DNA of 64,000 nt, taken from assembly GCA_021846275.1 (NCBI GenBank), contig JAJZBZ010000002.1:1-64000 (forward strand), given 5' to 3'. Under the pieces are notes generated by a model, which did not search any database, was not told the DNA's origin, and saw nothing but the letters and a program-made list of their open reading frames with translations. This document shows positions 37,563-45,755 of this stretch, one piece after another. Source of the stretch: Acidobacteriota bacterium (GTDB taxonomy: Bacteria; Acidobacteriota; Terriglobia; Terriglobales; Acidobacteriaceae). The position numbers and the translations under genes are program-made. Within the stretch, counting starts at the first letter, position 1. Each line of letters starts with the position of its first letter.

Positions 37563-38014
37563 TTCATCTCCAGCGTAATTCGTCGGCTCTGCGGCCCGGT
37601 TGTCTCGATGCGAATCGAGCCATCGGCCAGCTCGCGCACGCTCGGGAATCGCTCGCCCCACTCGACCAGCACCAGAGCGTCGTCGGCCGCGGCCATCTCG
37701 GCCAGTCCCAGCGTGGCCAGTTGGCGCTCGTCCTCCAGCCGATAGAGGTCCAGATGCAGCACCGTTACGGGTCGGCCTTCGGACCAACCCTCGTAGGAAT
37801 GCACCAGCGTGAAGGTCGGGCTGGTCACGGCGTCTTCGTCTTCGGCGGCGAGCGCGGCGACGATGCCCTTGACCAGCGTGGTCTTGCCCGCGCCCAGATC
37901 GCCGGTCAGAATCAGCAGGCGCGGCGGAGCGGCCAGCGCGGCAATCTCCGCGGCAATCTTCGCCCCAATCGCTCGCGTCTCTTCGTCCGATGCGCTCTCG
38001 AATACATGTTTCAC
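37553..38014 (-). CDS. tsaE: tRNA threonylcarbamoyladenosine ATPase TsaE
   Basis: 153 residues. A Walker A motif LTGDLGAGKTTLVKG sits at residues 37-51. SPTFTLVHSY and HLDLYRLED are hallmark blocks of the YjeE/TsaE family. The protein is the ATPase that drives the TsaBD complex in making t6A37 in ANN-decoding tRNAs. The ATG overlaps the stop of the upstream nnr gene by 4 nt (ATGA), so the two are translationally coupled, a common pairing in bacteria. The 3' end runs into the large palindromic terminator. Confidence 0.95.
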   Translation of the reverse strand: MKHVFESASDEETRAIGAKIAAEIAALAAPPRLLILTGDLGAGKTTLVKGIVAALAAEDEDAVTSPTFTLVHSYEGWSEGRPVTVLHLDLYRLEDERQLATLGLAEMAAADDALVLVEWGERFPSVRELADGSIRIETTGPQSRRITLEMKTA

Positions 38015-39585
38015 GCTCGTCGCTCCCGGTTTGCCTGCGCCGCCCCTTGCAGCCAGATGAATCCATTGTCGTCCGCAAGCCTCAGCCGAAAGGCCTCGCT
38101 CAGCGCGGCGATGGTATCCGTGGCCAGCATCGTGTGCTCGTCCAGTCTGCGCGCGGCGCAGTCGCCAGCGAGGCCGTGCAGGCAGACCGCAGCCTCGACG
38201 GCCTCGTCGATACGGTCGGGAAACTGCGCCACGGCGGCTGCGATCATGCCTGTCAGCACGTCGCCGCTGCCGCCCTTGGCCATGCCCGGATTGCCCGTAG
38301 TATTCACGGCGATCCGTCCATCGGCGCGCGCCACCAGCGTGCGATGCCCTTTGAGCACCAGGGTTACTTGATTCGCCGCTGCATAATCGCGCGCGATGCT
38401 CACGCGATCGCTCTCAATCTCGGCTACGGGCTTGCCCGCCAGCCGCGCCATCTCGCCCGGATGCGGCGTCAGGATCAGCTTTCTGCCACGCGCCAGCGCC
38501 TTCACGCTGCCCGGCTCGCGCGCCAGCAGATTCAGGGCGTCGGCGTCGATCACCGCGGGCACGCGGCAGGCGTCGAGCAGCCCGCGCAGCGCGGCTGCGG
38601 CATCGGCTTCCGTTCCCAGGCCCGGACCGATGGCGAGCACGGTTTTTCGCCGGAGCAGCGTCTCGGCATCGGTCGCGAGCGGCACGGTCATCATCTCCGG
38701 CGCGAAGCCGACAACGAGCGGCATCAACGGCTCCGGCACGGCCGCCGTCACCAGCCCAGCGCCGGTGCGCATCGCGGCCATCGCGGCCATTGCGACAGCT
38801 CCGGCCCTGCCCGCGCTGCCGCCCGCGACCAGAACGTGGCCGAAGCTGCCCTTGTGCGCGTTCGCGGCGCGGGCTGCTTCAAAAATTGCTTTCGCCGAGC
38901 CAGCCCAGTGCATTCCGTAGCCTGTGCGGACAGCTTCCTCGGGCGATCCGATGCCGACGACGACCACGGGATCGGACCAGCGCCGAGTCAGCAGTCCGAA
39001 TGCGTGCGCCGGTTTGGGAGCCGTGAACGTGACAACGGAATCAGCAGGCGCGGCAAGCTCGGCGCAGTTCTGGTCCGCATCCCAGCCCGACGGCAGGTCC
39101 ACGGCGAGCACCGGAATGGCCTGCGCGCGCAGCCACTCCACGGCGCACAACGGCAACCCGCGCAGCGGACCGCGAAAGCCTGTTCCGACCATCGCGTCCA
39201 GCACCAGTTCCGTGTCGGCGCACTCGGCCAGCAGCGTTTGCAACGATGCCGCATCGGCGCAGGCGAGGAGTCGCACGCGACCATCGGATTTCACGCTGCG
39301 CCACAACGCGCGCAGTTCCTCGCGGAGCGTCCCTTCGGCGCCGAGCAGGATCGCCGTCACCTGCCAGCCGCGAGCGGCCAGCGCCTGCGCGGCCACCATG
39401 CCGTCGCCGCCGTTGTTGCCGCGCCCACAGAGCGCCAGCACGCGCCGCCTGTCGCCATAGTGCAGAGCAGCGAAGCGCGCCACCGCTTCGCCCGCGGCCC
39501 GCATCAGCGCCGCTGGCGAAACTCCGAACCGCTCGCTGGTCACGCGGTCGCAGGCGGCCATCTCGGTTGCGGTCAGAATACGCAT
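38011..39585 (-). CDS. nnr: bifunctional NAD(P)H-hydrate epimerase / ADP-dependent dehydratase
   Basis: 524 residues in two domains. The N-terminal 210 residues are the epimerase (YjeF_N: MRILTATEMAACDR, LCGRGNNGGDGMVAA, LDAMVGTGFRGPLRG). The C-terminal 290 residues are the ribokinase-like dehydratase (HVLVAGGSAGRAGAVAMAA, DADALNLLA, LTPHPGEMARLAG, NPGMAKGGSGDVLTGM). The enzyme repairs hydrated NADH and NADPH. In E. coli the two activities are likewise fused. It is the first gene of the pair with tsaE. The 124-bp gap upstream holds the terminator of the emrA operon. Confidence 0.95.
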   Translation of the reverse strand: MRILTATEMAACDRVTSERFGVSPAALMRAAGEAVARFAALHYGDRRRVLALCGRGNNGGDGMVAAQALAARGWQVTAILLGAEGTLREELRALWRSVKSDGRVRLLACADAASLQTLLAECADTELVLDAMVGTGFRGPLRGLPLCAVEWLRAQAIPVLAVDLPSGWDADQNCAELAAPADSVVTFTAPKPAHAFGLLTRRWSDPVVVVGIGSPEEAVRTGYGMHWAGSAKAIFEAARAANAHKGSFGHVLVAGGSAGRAGAVAMAAMAAMRTGAGLVTAAVPEPLMPLVVGFAPEMMTVPLATDAETLLRRKTVLAIGPGLGTEADAAAALRGLLDACRVPAVIDADALNLLAREPGSVKALARGRKLILTPHPGEMARLAGKPVAEIESDRVSIARDYAAANQVTLVLKGHRTLVARADGRIAVNTTGNPGMAKGGSGDVLTGMIAAAVAQFPDRIDEAVEAAVCLHGLAGDCAARRLDEHTMLATDTIAALSEAFRLRLADDNGFIWLQGAAQANRERRA

Positions 39586-39638
39586 CGAATTCCATGGTAG
39601 TCCGCTCGCGGCCAGCCTGGCTGCCGCGCGAAAGAAAA

Positions 39639-39670
39639 CGGGCGGGAGTGCGCTCTGGCAATCCCGCCCG
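39639..39670 (-). terminator. intrinsic terminator of the tolC-emrA operon
   Basis: CGGGCGGGA (39639-39647) and TCCCGCCCG (39662-39670) form a perfect 9-bp GC-rich stem with a 14-nt loop. Read on the minus strand it is followed by TTTTC. It lies 40 bp after the emrA stop codon. Read on the plus strand it is followed by CTTTTG, so it could be weakly bidirectional. Confidence 0.75.
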
Positions 39671-39709
39671 CTTTTGCGTCCCCCGCGTTGAAATCCCTCA
39701 AAGAGGAAG

Positions 39710-40924
39710 CTACTGAATCCGGACTGTCGGCTCCACGCTGAGGCCGGGCCGCAGGAGGTGGTTGCCGTCCTCGTCCTTCAGGTCCGTGAAATCGATGCGC
39801 ACCGGCACGCGCTGGACGACTTTGACGTAGTTGCCGGTCGCGTTTTCCGGCGGGAACAGCGAGAGCACTGATCCCGTCGCGCCGCCCACCTGCGTCACGC
39901 GCCCGGAGTAGGTTTTGCCCGTCGCGTCCACATCGATCTCGACCTTCTCACCCGGGCGAATGTGCCGCAACTGCGTCTCCTTGAAGTTCGCCGTCACCCA
40001 GAGATCATCGAGCGAAACGAGGGTCATCAGGTTCTGGCCCACGGAGACGTTCTGATTGATCTCCAGACTCTTGCGCGTGATGATGCCGTTCACCGGCGCG
40101 ACGATCTTCGTGTAGCTCAGGTTGAGCTTCGCCTGCTCCAGTTGCGCTTCGGCGGACTTCACCTGCGCCTCCGCCTGGCGGGCGCGCGCGTTCTGCGCCT
40201 CCACCTGCTGCGGCGCGGTCTCGGCATAGTGGAGCAGCGCCTGGGACTGCGCTTCCCGGTCGTGAGCGATCTTCACGGCAGTCTGCGCGGCCTGCTGGCT
40301 GGCGAGGGCGTCGGCGAGCGCGGCCTTGGTCGCGTCCGCTGCGGAGACGGCAGCGTCGAACTGCTGTTTGCTGATCACATCCCTGGCCACGAGCGGACGA
40401 TAGCGATCGAGATCCGACTGCGCCTTGAAGTTGTTCGCGCGGGCCTCGGCGACGCGGGCTTCGGCAGCCTGCAACTGCTGCTCGGCCTGCTGCACGGTGG
40501 CGGAAGCGCCGCTCAGGTCAGCGCTGGCGGAGCGAAGATTGCTGCCGGTGTTCACAGTCGTGATCGGCACGGTCACCTTGGCCGCCTGCGCGGCGGCTAC
40601 CGCACTGGCCACGGCCGCCTCGGCGTTCTGCACGGCGACTTCAAAGTCGCGCGGATCCAACTCGGCGATGACCGTTCCCTGGGTCACGTACTGGTTCTCG
40701 CCCACGTTGACATGAATCACCTGACCGGCGATGCGCGAGCTGATCTGGATGAGATGGCCATTGATCTGCGCGTCGTCGGTATCCTCGACCAGCGTCGAGC
40801 GCCAGTAGAAGAATCCACCGCCCACGGCGAGAATTGCCAGCACGATGATGGCAATCATCCGCTTGCGGCCTGTTGCGCCGTTCTGCACTTGTTCGTTTGC
40901 CCCGGTTGTTGTCGCGTCGGCCAC
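39710..40924 (-). CDS. HlyD/EmrA-family membrane fusion protein
   Basis: 404 residues. One N-terminal membrane anchor (IAIIVLAILAVGGGFFYW) is followed by the lipoyl/barrel-sandwich half motif ISSRIAGQVIHVNVGENQYV. A long Ala/Gln-rich coiled coil runs through about residues 95-250. The second half follows (KIVAPVNGIITRKSLEINQNV) and then the beta-barrel region NFKETQLRHIRPGEKVEI. This is the EmrA pattern of periplasmic adaptors that join an inner-membrane exporter to TolC. It begins 2 bp after the tolC-like gene, so both form one operon. No MFS or ABC pump gene lies next to them. Confidence 0.92.
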   Translation of the reverse strand: MADATTTGANEQVQNGATGRKRMIAIIVLAILAVGGGFFYWRSTLVEDTDDAQINGHLIQISSRIAGQVIHVNVGENQYVTQGTVIAELDPRDFEVAVQNAEAAVASAVAAAQAAKVTVPITTVNTGSNLRSASADLSGASATVQQAEQQLQAAEARVAEARANNFKAQSDLDRYRPLVARDVISKQQFDAAVSAADATKAALADALASQQAAQTAVKIAHDREAQSQALLHYAETAPQQVEAQNARARQAEAQVKSAEAQLEQAKLNLSYTKIVAPVNGIITRKSLEINQNVSVGQNLMTLVSLDDLWVTANFKETQLRHIRPGEKVEIDVDATGKTYSGRVTQVGGATGSVLSLFPPENATGNYVKVVQRVPVRIDFTDLKDEDGNHLLRPGLSVEPTVRIQ

Positions 40925-40926
40925 GG

Positions 40927-42333
40927 TTACTTTCCTCCGAGATACTCTTTGTAGTTCTGCGCCATGCCCATGGAACGCGCGAGATTGAGCTTCGCGACGT
41001 TGTGCTGGTAGAGGCTGTTGATATAGCTTTCGTCCGCCTGGGCCACGGACTGCTGGGCCTGGGTGACGGCCAGATTGTCGCTGACGCCAGCCGCGTAACG
41101 CTGCTGCGCGTCGGACAACTCCTCTGTGGCCAGATTTCTGTTGGACTCGGCCACGGCGACCTGCTTTTCCGTCGAGGCGATGTCGAGCAGCGCGTCGCGG
41201 ATGTCCGCCTCAATCTGGGCGTCGAGGTCGCTCTGCTTCGCCTTCTGCTGGTCCAGTTGGGACTGCGCCATCGCGGCCTCGCCGCGAAACTGCGCTTCCT
41301 TGAAAATGGGAATGGTCAGCGTCCCGCTGGCGTCGCCGGTTCCGTGCGAGTGGTTCAGATTCACGCCGATGTCGCCGTAGTCCGCGCTGACTTTCACCGT
41401 CGGCAGCCGGTCGGCGGTGGCCGCCTTGCGCTGCTCGATCATCGATGCGGTCGTCTGTGCGGATGCCTGGCGATCCTTGCGCGTGGCCAGTGCCTGGCGG
41501 ATTTCCGTCCGCACATCGGGCTGGTCGAATGCCTGGTAGGGGATCGAGTCGGCCACGGTGAACTCCTGCGCCATTGGCAGGCCGATTGCGCGGGCCAGCG
41601 CGAGCTTGTCCTTCACCAGTTGATTCCGCGCCACGATCAACTGCTGCTGGTGCGTCTGGTAATCGACCTGCGCGCGCAGCACATCAAGCTTCGGTGCCGT
41701 GCCAGCGTCGTGCCGCGCCGTGGACTGATCGAGCGAGGTCTTTGATGTGGCAACCTCGGCCTGGGTCGCGTCCACCTCGGATTGATCGGCCACAACCATC
41801 AGATACGCATTGCCGACGGTGAGAATCACCATCTGGCGCGCGTCGTCGGCTGTGAGCTGGGCAGCCCGGAAATCATGCTTCGAGGCTAGATAATTGTGCA
41901 GCGAATTCAGGCTGAGCGCGGTCCAGTTCAGGTTGGCGCGAACGTCGGTGTAGCCGAACGGGCCGATGATGGTGGGAAATCCCGGCACGCGCAGTCCCTC
42001 TGCGGCCAGGTCGGTCTCCATCAGGTTTTCGCTCAGGTTCGCGTCCACCTTCGGCAGCAGGTTCTGCAACTGCTGCAACTGCTGTCCGCGCACGGTCGCA
42101 GTCTGCGTCCGGCTGAGCAGAAGGCCGAGGTTCTGACGCAGGCCGCGCGTGATCGCGTCGTCGAGCGTCAGATGGATCGGCGCGGCCTCAACCGTTCCCG
42201 TCGGCACGCCGCCATGGAAATCCTGGGCCGTTGCCGGTCCGATCAGCGGCTGCGCGACCTGCGCCAGAGAAACCGCGCCGCCCGCGCCCAACAGGCATGC
42301 GATCAGGGCTTGTGTGATTTTGCTTCGATCCAT
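40927..42333 (-). CDS. TolC-family outer-membrane efflux protein
   Basis: 468 residues with a signal peptide (ALIACLLGAGGAVSLAQ) and two outer-membrane-efflux-protein halves of alternating coiled coil and beta strand. LTLDDAITRGLRQNLGLLLS is at the start of the first half. LEADIRDALLD-type helices and AQQRYAAGVSDNLAVTQAQQ appear in the second. It forms the trimeric exit duct of tripartite pumps. The gene is first in its operon, ahead of the EmrA-like adaptor. The 194-bp upstream gap contains no recognisable motif beyond a weak TACTTT just before the ATG. Confidence 0.92.
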   Translation of the reverse strand: MDRSKITQALIACLLGAGGAVSLAQVAQPLIGPATAQDFHGGVPTGTVEAAPIHLTLDDAITRGLRQNLGLLLSRTQTATVRGQQLQQLQNLLPKVDANLSENLMETDLAAEGLRVPGFPTIIGPFGYTDVRANLNWTALSLNSLHNYLASKHDFRAAQLTADDARQMVILTVGNAYLMVVADQSEVDATQAEVATSKTSLDQSTARHDAGTAPKLDVLRAQVDYQTHQQQLIVARNQLVKDKLALARAIGLPMAQEFTVADSIPYQAFDQPDVRTEIRQALATRKDRQASAQTTASMIEQRKAATADRLPTVKVSADYGDIGVNLNHSHGTGDASGTLTIPIFKEAQFRGEAAMAQSQLDQQKAKQSDLDAQIEADIRDALLDIASTEKQVAVAESNRNLATEELSDAQQRYAAGVSDNLAVTQAQQSVAQADESYINSLYQHNVAKLNLARSMGMAQNYKEYLGGK

Positions 42334-42527
42334 TGTCTAAAGTAATCCGCCTGCGCGTGTTCGCCGGAAATCAAGCTTTCGAGGTTCTTTCACTGTATGG
42401 ATGCGGCAATCGGACGGAAGTTTCGGAAACATCCGGATTGCCGCACAAATCCGTGGTGCATGGGTTTTTGCCGCGTCCCACGGTTGGTGACGGCGGGCGA
42501 TGGCGAACGAAGCGCCGGAGCGTCAAA

Positions 42528-43139
42528 TCAGCGGCTGGCGGAGTCCTGCAGAAGCTGGGAGGCCAGCGAACAGAGCGCCTGGCGAAAGACGTTACGCACG
42601 GCGTCGGTCATCCATCCGCGCGCGGCCTCGCCGCCATGCAGCGCCAGCAGTCCGGCCACCTCCGGCGTGGACAGCCCCGCGACGGCGCGCAGCACAAAGA
42701 TCGTTCGCTCGGCCACTGGCAGACCCTCCAGCCATTCGCGAAGCTGCTCTCGTCCCGGTCCGCTGACGAGCCGCTCCAGTTCCTCCGCCGAGACACCGGC
42801 CGCGTCCAGATCATCGTCGCCAATGCAGTTGGGCGGTCCGAACTCGCCGACCGGAGTCGCCAGTGCGCGGCTGTCGCGACCGCTGAGCAGTTCAATGACG
42901 GAGGCCGCCATGGCGACGCGCGCGCTGTGGAGCGCTGAGGATGGACCACCTTCCGGATCAGTTTCCGGATCAGTTTCCGGATCAGCGCAGGCAGGAATCT
43001 CCGCCGTGGCGATCGCCCGCTCCACGAGATGGATCGTCGCCTCGCCCTCGCCGAGCAGCATGGTTCCCAGGTGATACAGTTCTCCTGCGACGGCTTGCAG
43101 CATCTGGGTGCCGCTCCGCGGCTGGTTGCGCTCTGGCAT
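42528..43139 (-). CDS. reduced sigma-70-like (ECF-type) protein
   Basis: 203 residues. The N-terminal LYHLGTMLLGEGEATIHLVE resembles sigma region 2.1-2.2. The C-terminal REWLEGLPVAERTIFVLRAV followed by AGLSTPEVAGLLAL resembles the start of region 4, including the first helix of its HTH. The promoter-melting part of region 2 is not evident. In its place are a linker with a DPETDPETDPE repeat, encoded by a 12-bp direct repeat (TTCCGGATCAGT, three times at 42951-42986), and a Ser/Arg-rich stretch. It may be a degenerate sigma factor or a regulator built on a sigma scaffold. It is divergent from ppk. Confidence 0.6.
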   Translation of the reverse strand: MPERNQPRSGTQMLQAVAGELYHLGTMLLGEGEATIHLVERAIATAEIPACADPETDPETDPEGGPSSALHSARVAMAASVIELLSGRDSRALATPVGEFGPPNCIGDDDLDAAGVSAEELERLVSGPGREQLREWLEGLPVAERTIFVLRAVAGLSTPEVAGLLALHGGEAARGWMTDAVRNVFRQALCSLASQLLQDSASR

Positions 43140-43326
43140 GGCTGGCTCCTGTACTATCGTCTATCTGTGCGAGGAAATGCGTCAACCGAAGGCGATTGCC
43201 GATGGGCGGAAATTCCGCGAGACACTGGCTCAAGCCGTGCCCGATCAGCGACCTCGCAGAGGATTTTCTTCGCACTTTCACACGGGCAACTCGAGCGTCG
43301 GGATATGTTTCTGAAGAAGCAGGGCC

Positions 43327-45693
43327 ATGGCAGAGAAAATCACGGAAAAGCAATCGCCGACCCGCAAGCGACCGACCTCGGACAGTGCGGCATCGGGCAA
43401 AACCTCGCCGCGCGAGGGCGCGTCGCATGGTGTGATGCCGCGCAAAGCGAGGCCGGGCAAGGCTGAGTCGCGCAAAGCAGAATCGCGCAAAGCCGGGCCG
43501 CGTGTGACCGCTCGTCTGGCGGCCGTTACCGCGTCCGGCGCAGGCGAGGGGAGCAGTCAGGCTGGTGGTGAGACCGCGCTCTTTGTGGCTCGCGACCGAT
43601 CCTGGATTCAGTTCAACCGGCGCGTGCTGGAGGAGGCGCTGGATCCGGCGAATCCGCTGCTGGAGCGGGTCAAGTTTCTGGCCATTACGGGCAGCAACCT
43701 GGACGAGTACATTGAGATTCGCCTGGCCGGACTGTTGCAGCGCAACGAGGATGGCCCCTCGGAGCCGGGGTATGACGGCCTGCTGCCGGCGCAGTCGCTG
43801 GAGATTCTGAACGGTGAGATTCACCGCTTTGTGGCCGACCAGTATGCCTGCTGGAACAACGTGCTGCTGCCGGCGCTCGAACAGGAGCGCATCCGCCTGC
43901 TGAACTGGAAGAGCCTGACGGCGTCGCAGCGCAAAGGCGTCCAGTCGTATTTCCAGTCCGATGTCGATCCGCTGCTGACGCCGATCACCATTGATCCGGC
44001 GCATCCGTTTCCGCGCGTGCTGAACCGCGCGCTGTGCCTGGCCGTTCTGCTGCGGCCCAAGCGCCGACGCGGCGGATCGCGTGGCGGCTCTTCGGTGCTG
44101 GGCGTGATCACGGTGCCGCGCGCTTTGCCGCGCTTCCTGCGGCTTAGCGGGACGGACGCATCCGCCTGCGATCTGCTGCTGATGCAGGAGTTGATTGCGC
44201 GCAACCTGCCGTCGATGTATCGCGGCTATGAAGTGCTGGCCAGCGCGGCCTTTCGCGTGACCCGAAACTCGAATCTGTATTTTGAAGAGGAGGAGACGCG
44301 CTCGCTGCTGGAGTCGGTGCGGAGCGAGCTGCACAACCGGCGCAAGGGCGACGCGGTTCGGCTGGAGATCGCCTCGGATGCGCATCCGGAGATCATTGAG
44401 CGGCTGCGCGTGAACTTCGAGCTGGGGCAGGATGAGGTCTTTCTCTGCGCCGGTCCTGTGAATCTGGCGCGGACGATGTTTCTGCACGATGAGATCGACC
44501 GCCCGGAGCTGAAATTTCCTTCGTTCACGCCGCGGGCGCTTGCTCTCTCTGGCAACGCGGAGGAACTCTTTGCCCGGCTGCGCGAGCGCGACATCCTGTT
44601 GCATCATCCGTATGACTCCTACGACCCGGTGGTCGATTTCATTCGCCACGGGGCCACCGATCCGCGCGTGGTGGCCATCAAGCAGACGCTCTATCGGACG
44701 AGCACGGATTCGCCGATGTTCCAGGCGCTGACCGAAGCGGCGGCGAACAAGGAGGTGACGGTCGTGGTCGAGCTGATGGCGCGCTTTGACGAAGCCTCCA
44801 ACATTCACTGGGCGCGCAGCATGGAGGATGCCGGAGTGCAGGTTTTTTACGGCGTCGTGGGCCTGAAGACCCACTGCAAGCTGGCGCTGCTGGTGCGGCG
44901 CGACGAGGACGGCGTGACGCGGCGCTACTGCCATCTGGGCACGGGCAACTACAACCCGGTCACGGCGCGTTTTTACACCGACCTGAGCCTGCTGACCTGC
45001 GATCCGGTGATCACCGAGCGCGTGCAGCTTGTCTTTCATTACCTGACGGCGCAGGCCGAAGTGGCCGATTATGCGCCGCTGCTGGTTGCGCCGCACTCGA
45101 TGGCGCGGCGTTTTCTGGAGCTGATCGACCGCGAGGCGCGGCACGCAAGAGCGGGGCACGCGGCGCGCATCGTCGCCAAGATGAATTCGCTGCTCGATCC
45201 GGCGATGATCCGGGCGCTGTACGAGGCATCGGCGGCGGGCGTCGAGATTGACCTGATCGTGCGCGGCATCTGCACGCTGCGCCCCGGCGTGGCGGGACTG
45301 AGCGAGAACATTCGCATACGTTCGATCGTCGGGCGGTTTCTGGAGCACAGCCGCATCTTCTTTTTCCAGAACGCAAGCCATCCCGAGGTCTGGATCGGCA
45401 GCGCGGACTGGATGCCGCGCAATCTGCACGAGCGCTGCGAAGTGGTTTTTCCCATCGGGGACGCGGCGCTGCGCGAGCGCATCACGCAGGAGATACTGGC
45501 CGCTTGTCTGGCCGACAGCGTGAAGGCCCGCGCGATGGACAGCGAAGGATACTACGCGCGCGTCAGCGCAGCCGGGAGATCGGTCGGCGCGCCGGACTTT
45601 GACAGCCAGGGTTTCTTCATGCGGCTGGCGGAGGGAAGCGCCGTGGTCGATGAGATTCCGGCGCGACCGGCGGCGCATCCGCAGAAGAAATAG
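43327..45693 (+). CDS. ppk1: polyphosphate kinase 1
   Basis: 788 residues. After an unusual basic tail of about 85 residues (repeats such as KAESRKAESRKAGPR) comes the PPK1 N-domain with RDRSWIQFNRRVLEEA and AITGSNLDEYIEIR. The catalytic domains contain HHPYDSYDPVVDFI, KQTLYRTSTDSPM and the autophosphorylated His516 in VGLKTHCKLALLVRRD. LGTGNYNPVTARFYTDL and VWIGSADWMPRNLHERCEV close the domain. The enzyme polymerises the ATP gamma-phosphate into polyphosphate. The gene is monocistronic and no ppx exopolyphosphatase lies nearby. The tail may bind polyphosphate or DNA; this is speculative. Confidence 0.95.
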   Translation: MAEKITEKQSPTRKRPTSDSAASGKTSPREGASHGVMPRKARPGKAESRKAESRKAGPRVTARLAAVTASGAGEGSSQAGGETALFVARDRSWIQFNRRVLEEALDPANPLLERVKFLAITGSNLDEYIEIRLAGLLQRNEDGPSEPGYDGLLPAQSLEILNGEIHRFVADQYACWNNVLLPALEQERIRLLNWKSLTASQRKGVQSYFQSDVDPLLTPITIDPAHPFPRVLNRALCLAVLLRPKRRRGGSRGGSSVLGVITVPRALPRFLRLSGTDASACDLLLMQELIARNLPSMYRGYEVLASAAFRVTRNSNLYFEEEETRSLLESVRSELHNRRKGDAVRLEIASDAHPEIIERLRVNFELGQDEVFLCAGPVNLARTMFLHDEIDRPELKFPSFTPRALALSGNAEELFARLRERDILLHHPYDSYDPVVDFIRHGATDPRVVAIKQTLYRTSTDSPMFQALTEAAANKEVTVVVELMARFDEASNIHWARSMEDAGVQVFYGVVGLKTHCKLALLVRRDEDGVTRRYCHLGTGNYNPVTARFYTDLSLLTCDPVITERVQLVFHYLTAQAEVADYAPLLVAPHSMARRFLELIDREARHARAGHAARIVAKMNSLLDPAMIRALYEASAAGVEIDLIVRGICTLRPGVAGLSENIRIRSIVGRFLEHSRIFFFQNASHPEVWIGSADWMPRNLHERCEVVFPIGDAALRERITQEILAACLADSVKARAMDSEGYYARVSAAGRSVGAPDFDSQGFFMRLAEGSAVVDEIPARPAAHPQKK

Positions 45694-45755
45694 CCTGTGC
45701 GGCAAGGATCAGAGCCACAAGTGGACGCGCATTCCAAATCCGACGAGACGGGGGA

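Noticed and set aside
42982-45705. 907-codon minus-strand open frame opposite ppk1
   Set aside because: It is an Arg/His-rich mirror of a gene with a complete catalytic signature. It has no recognisable domain.
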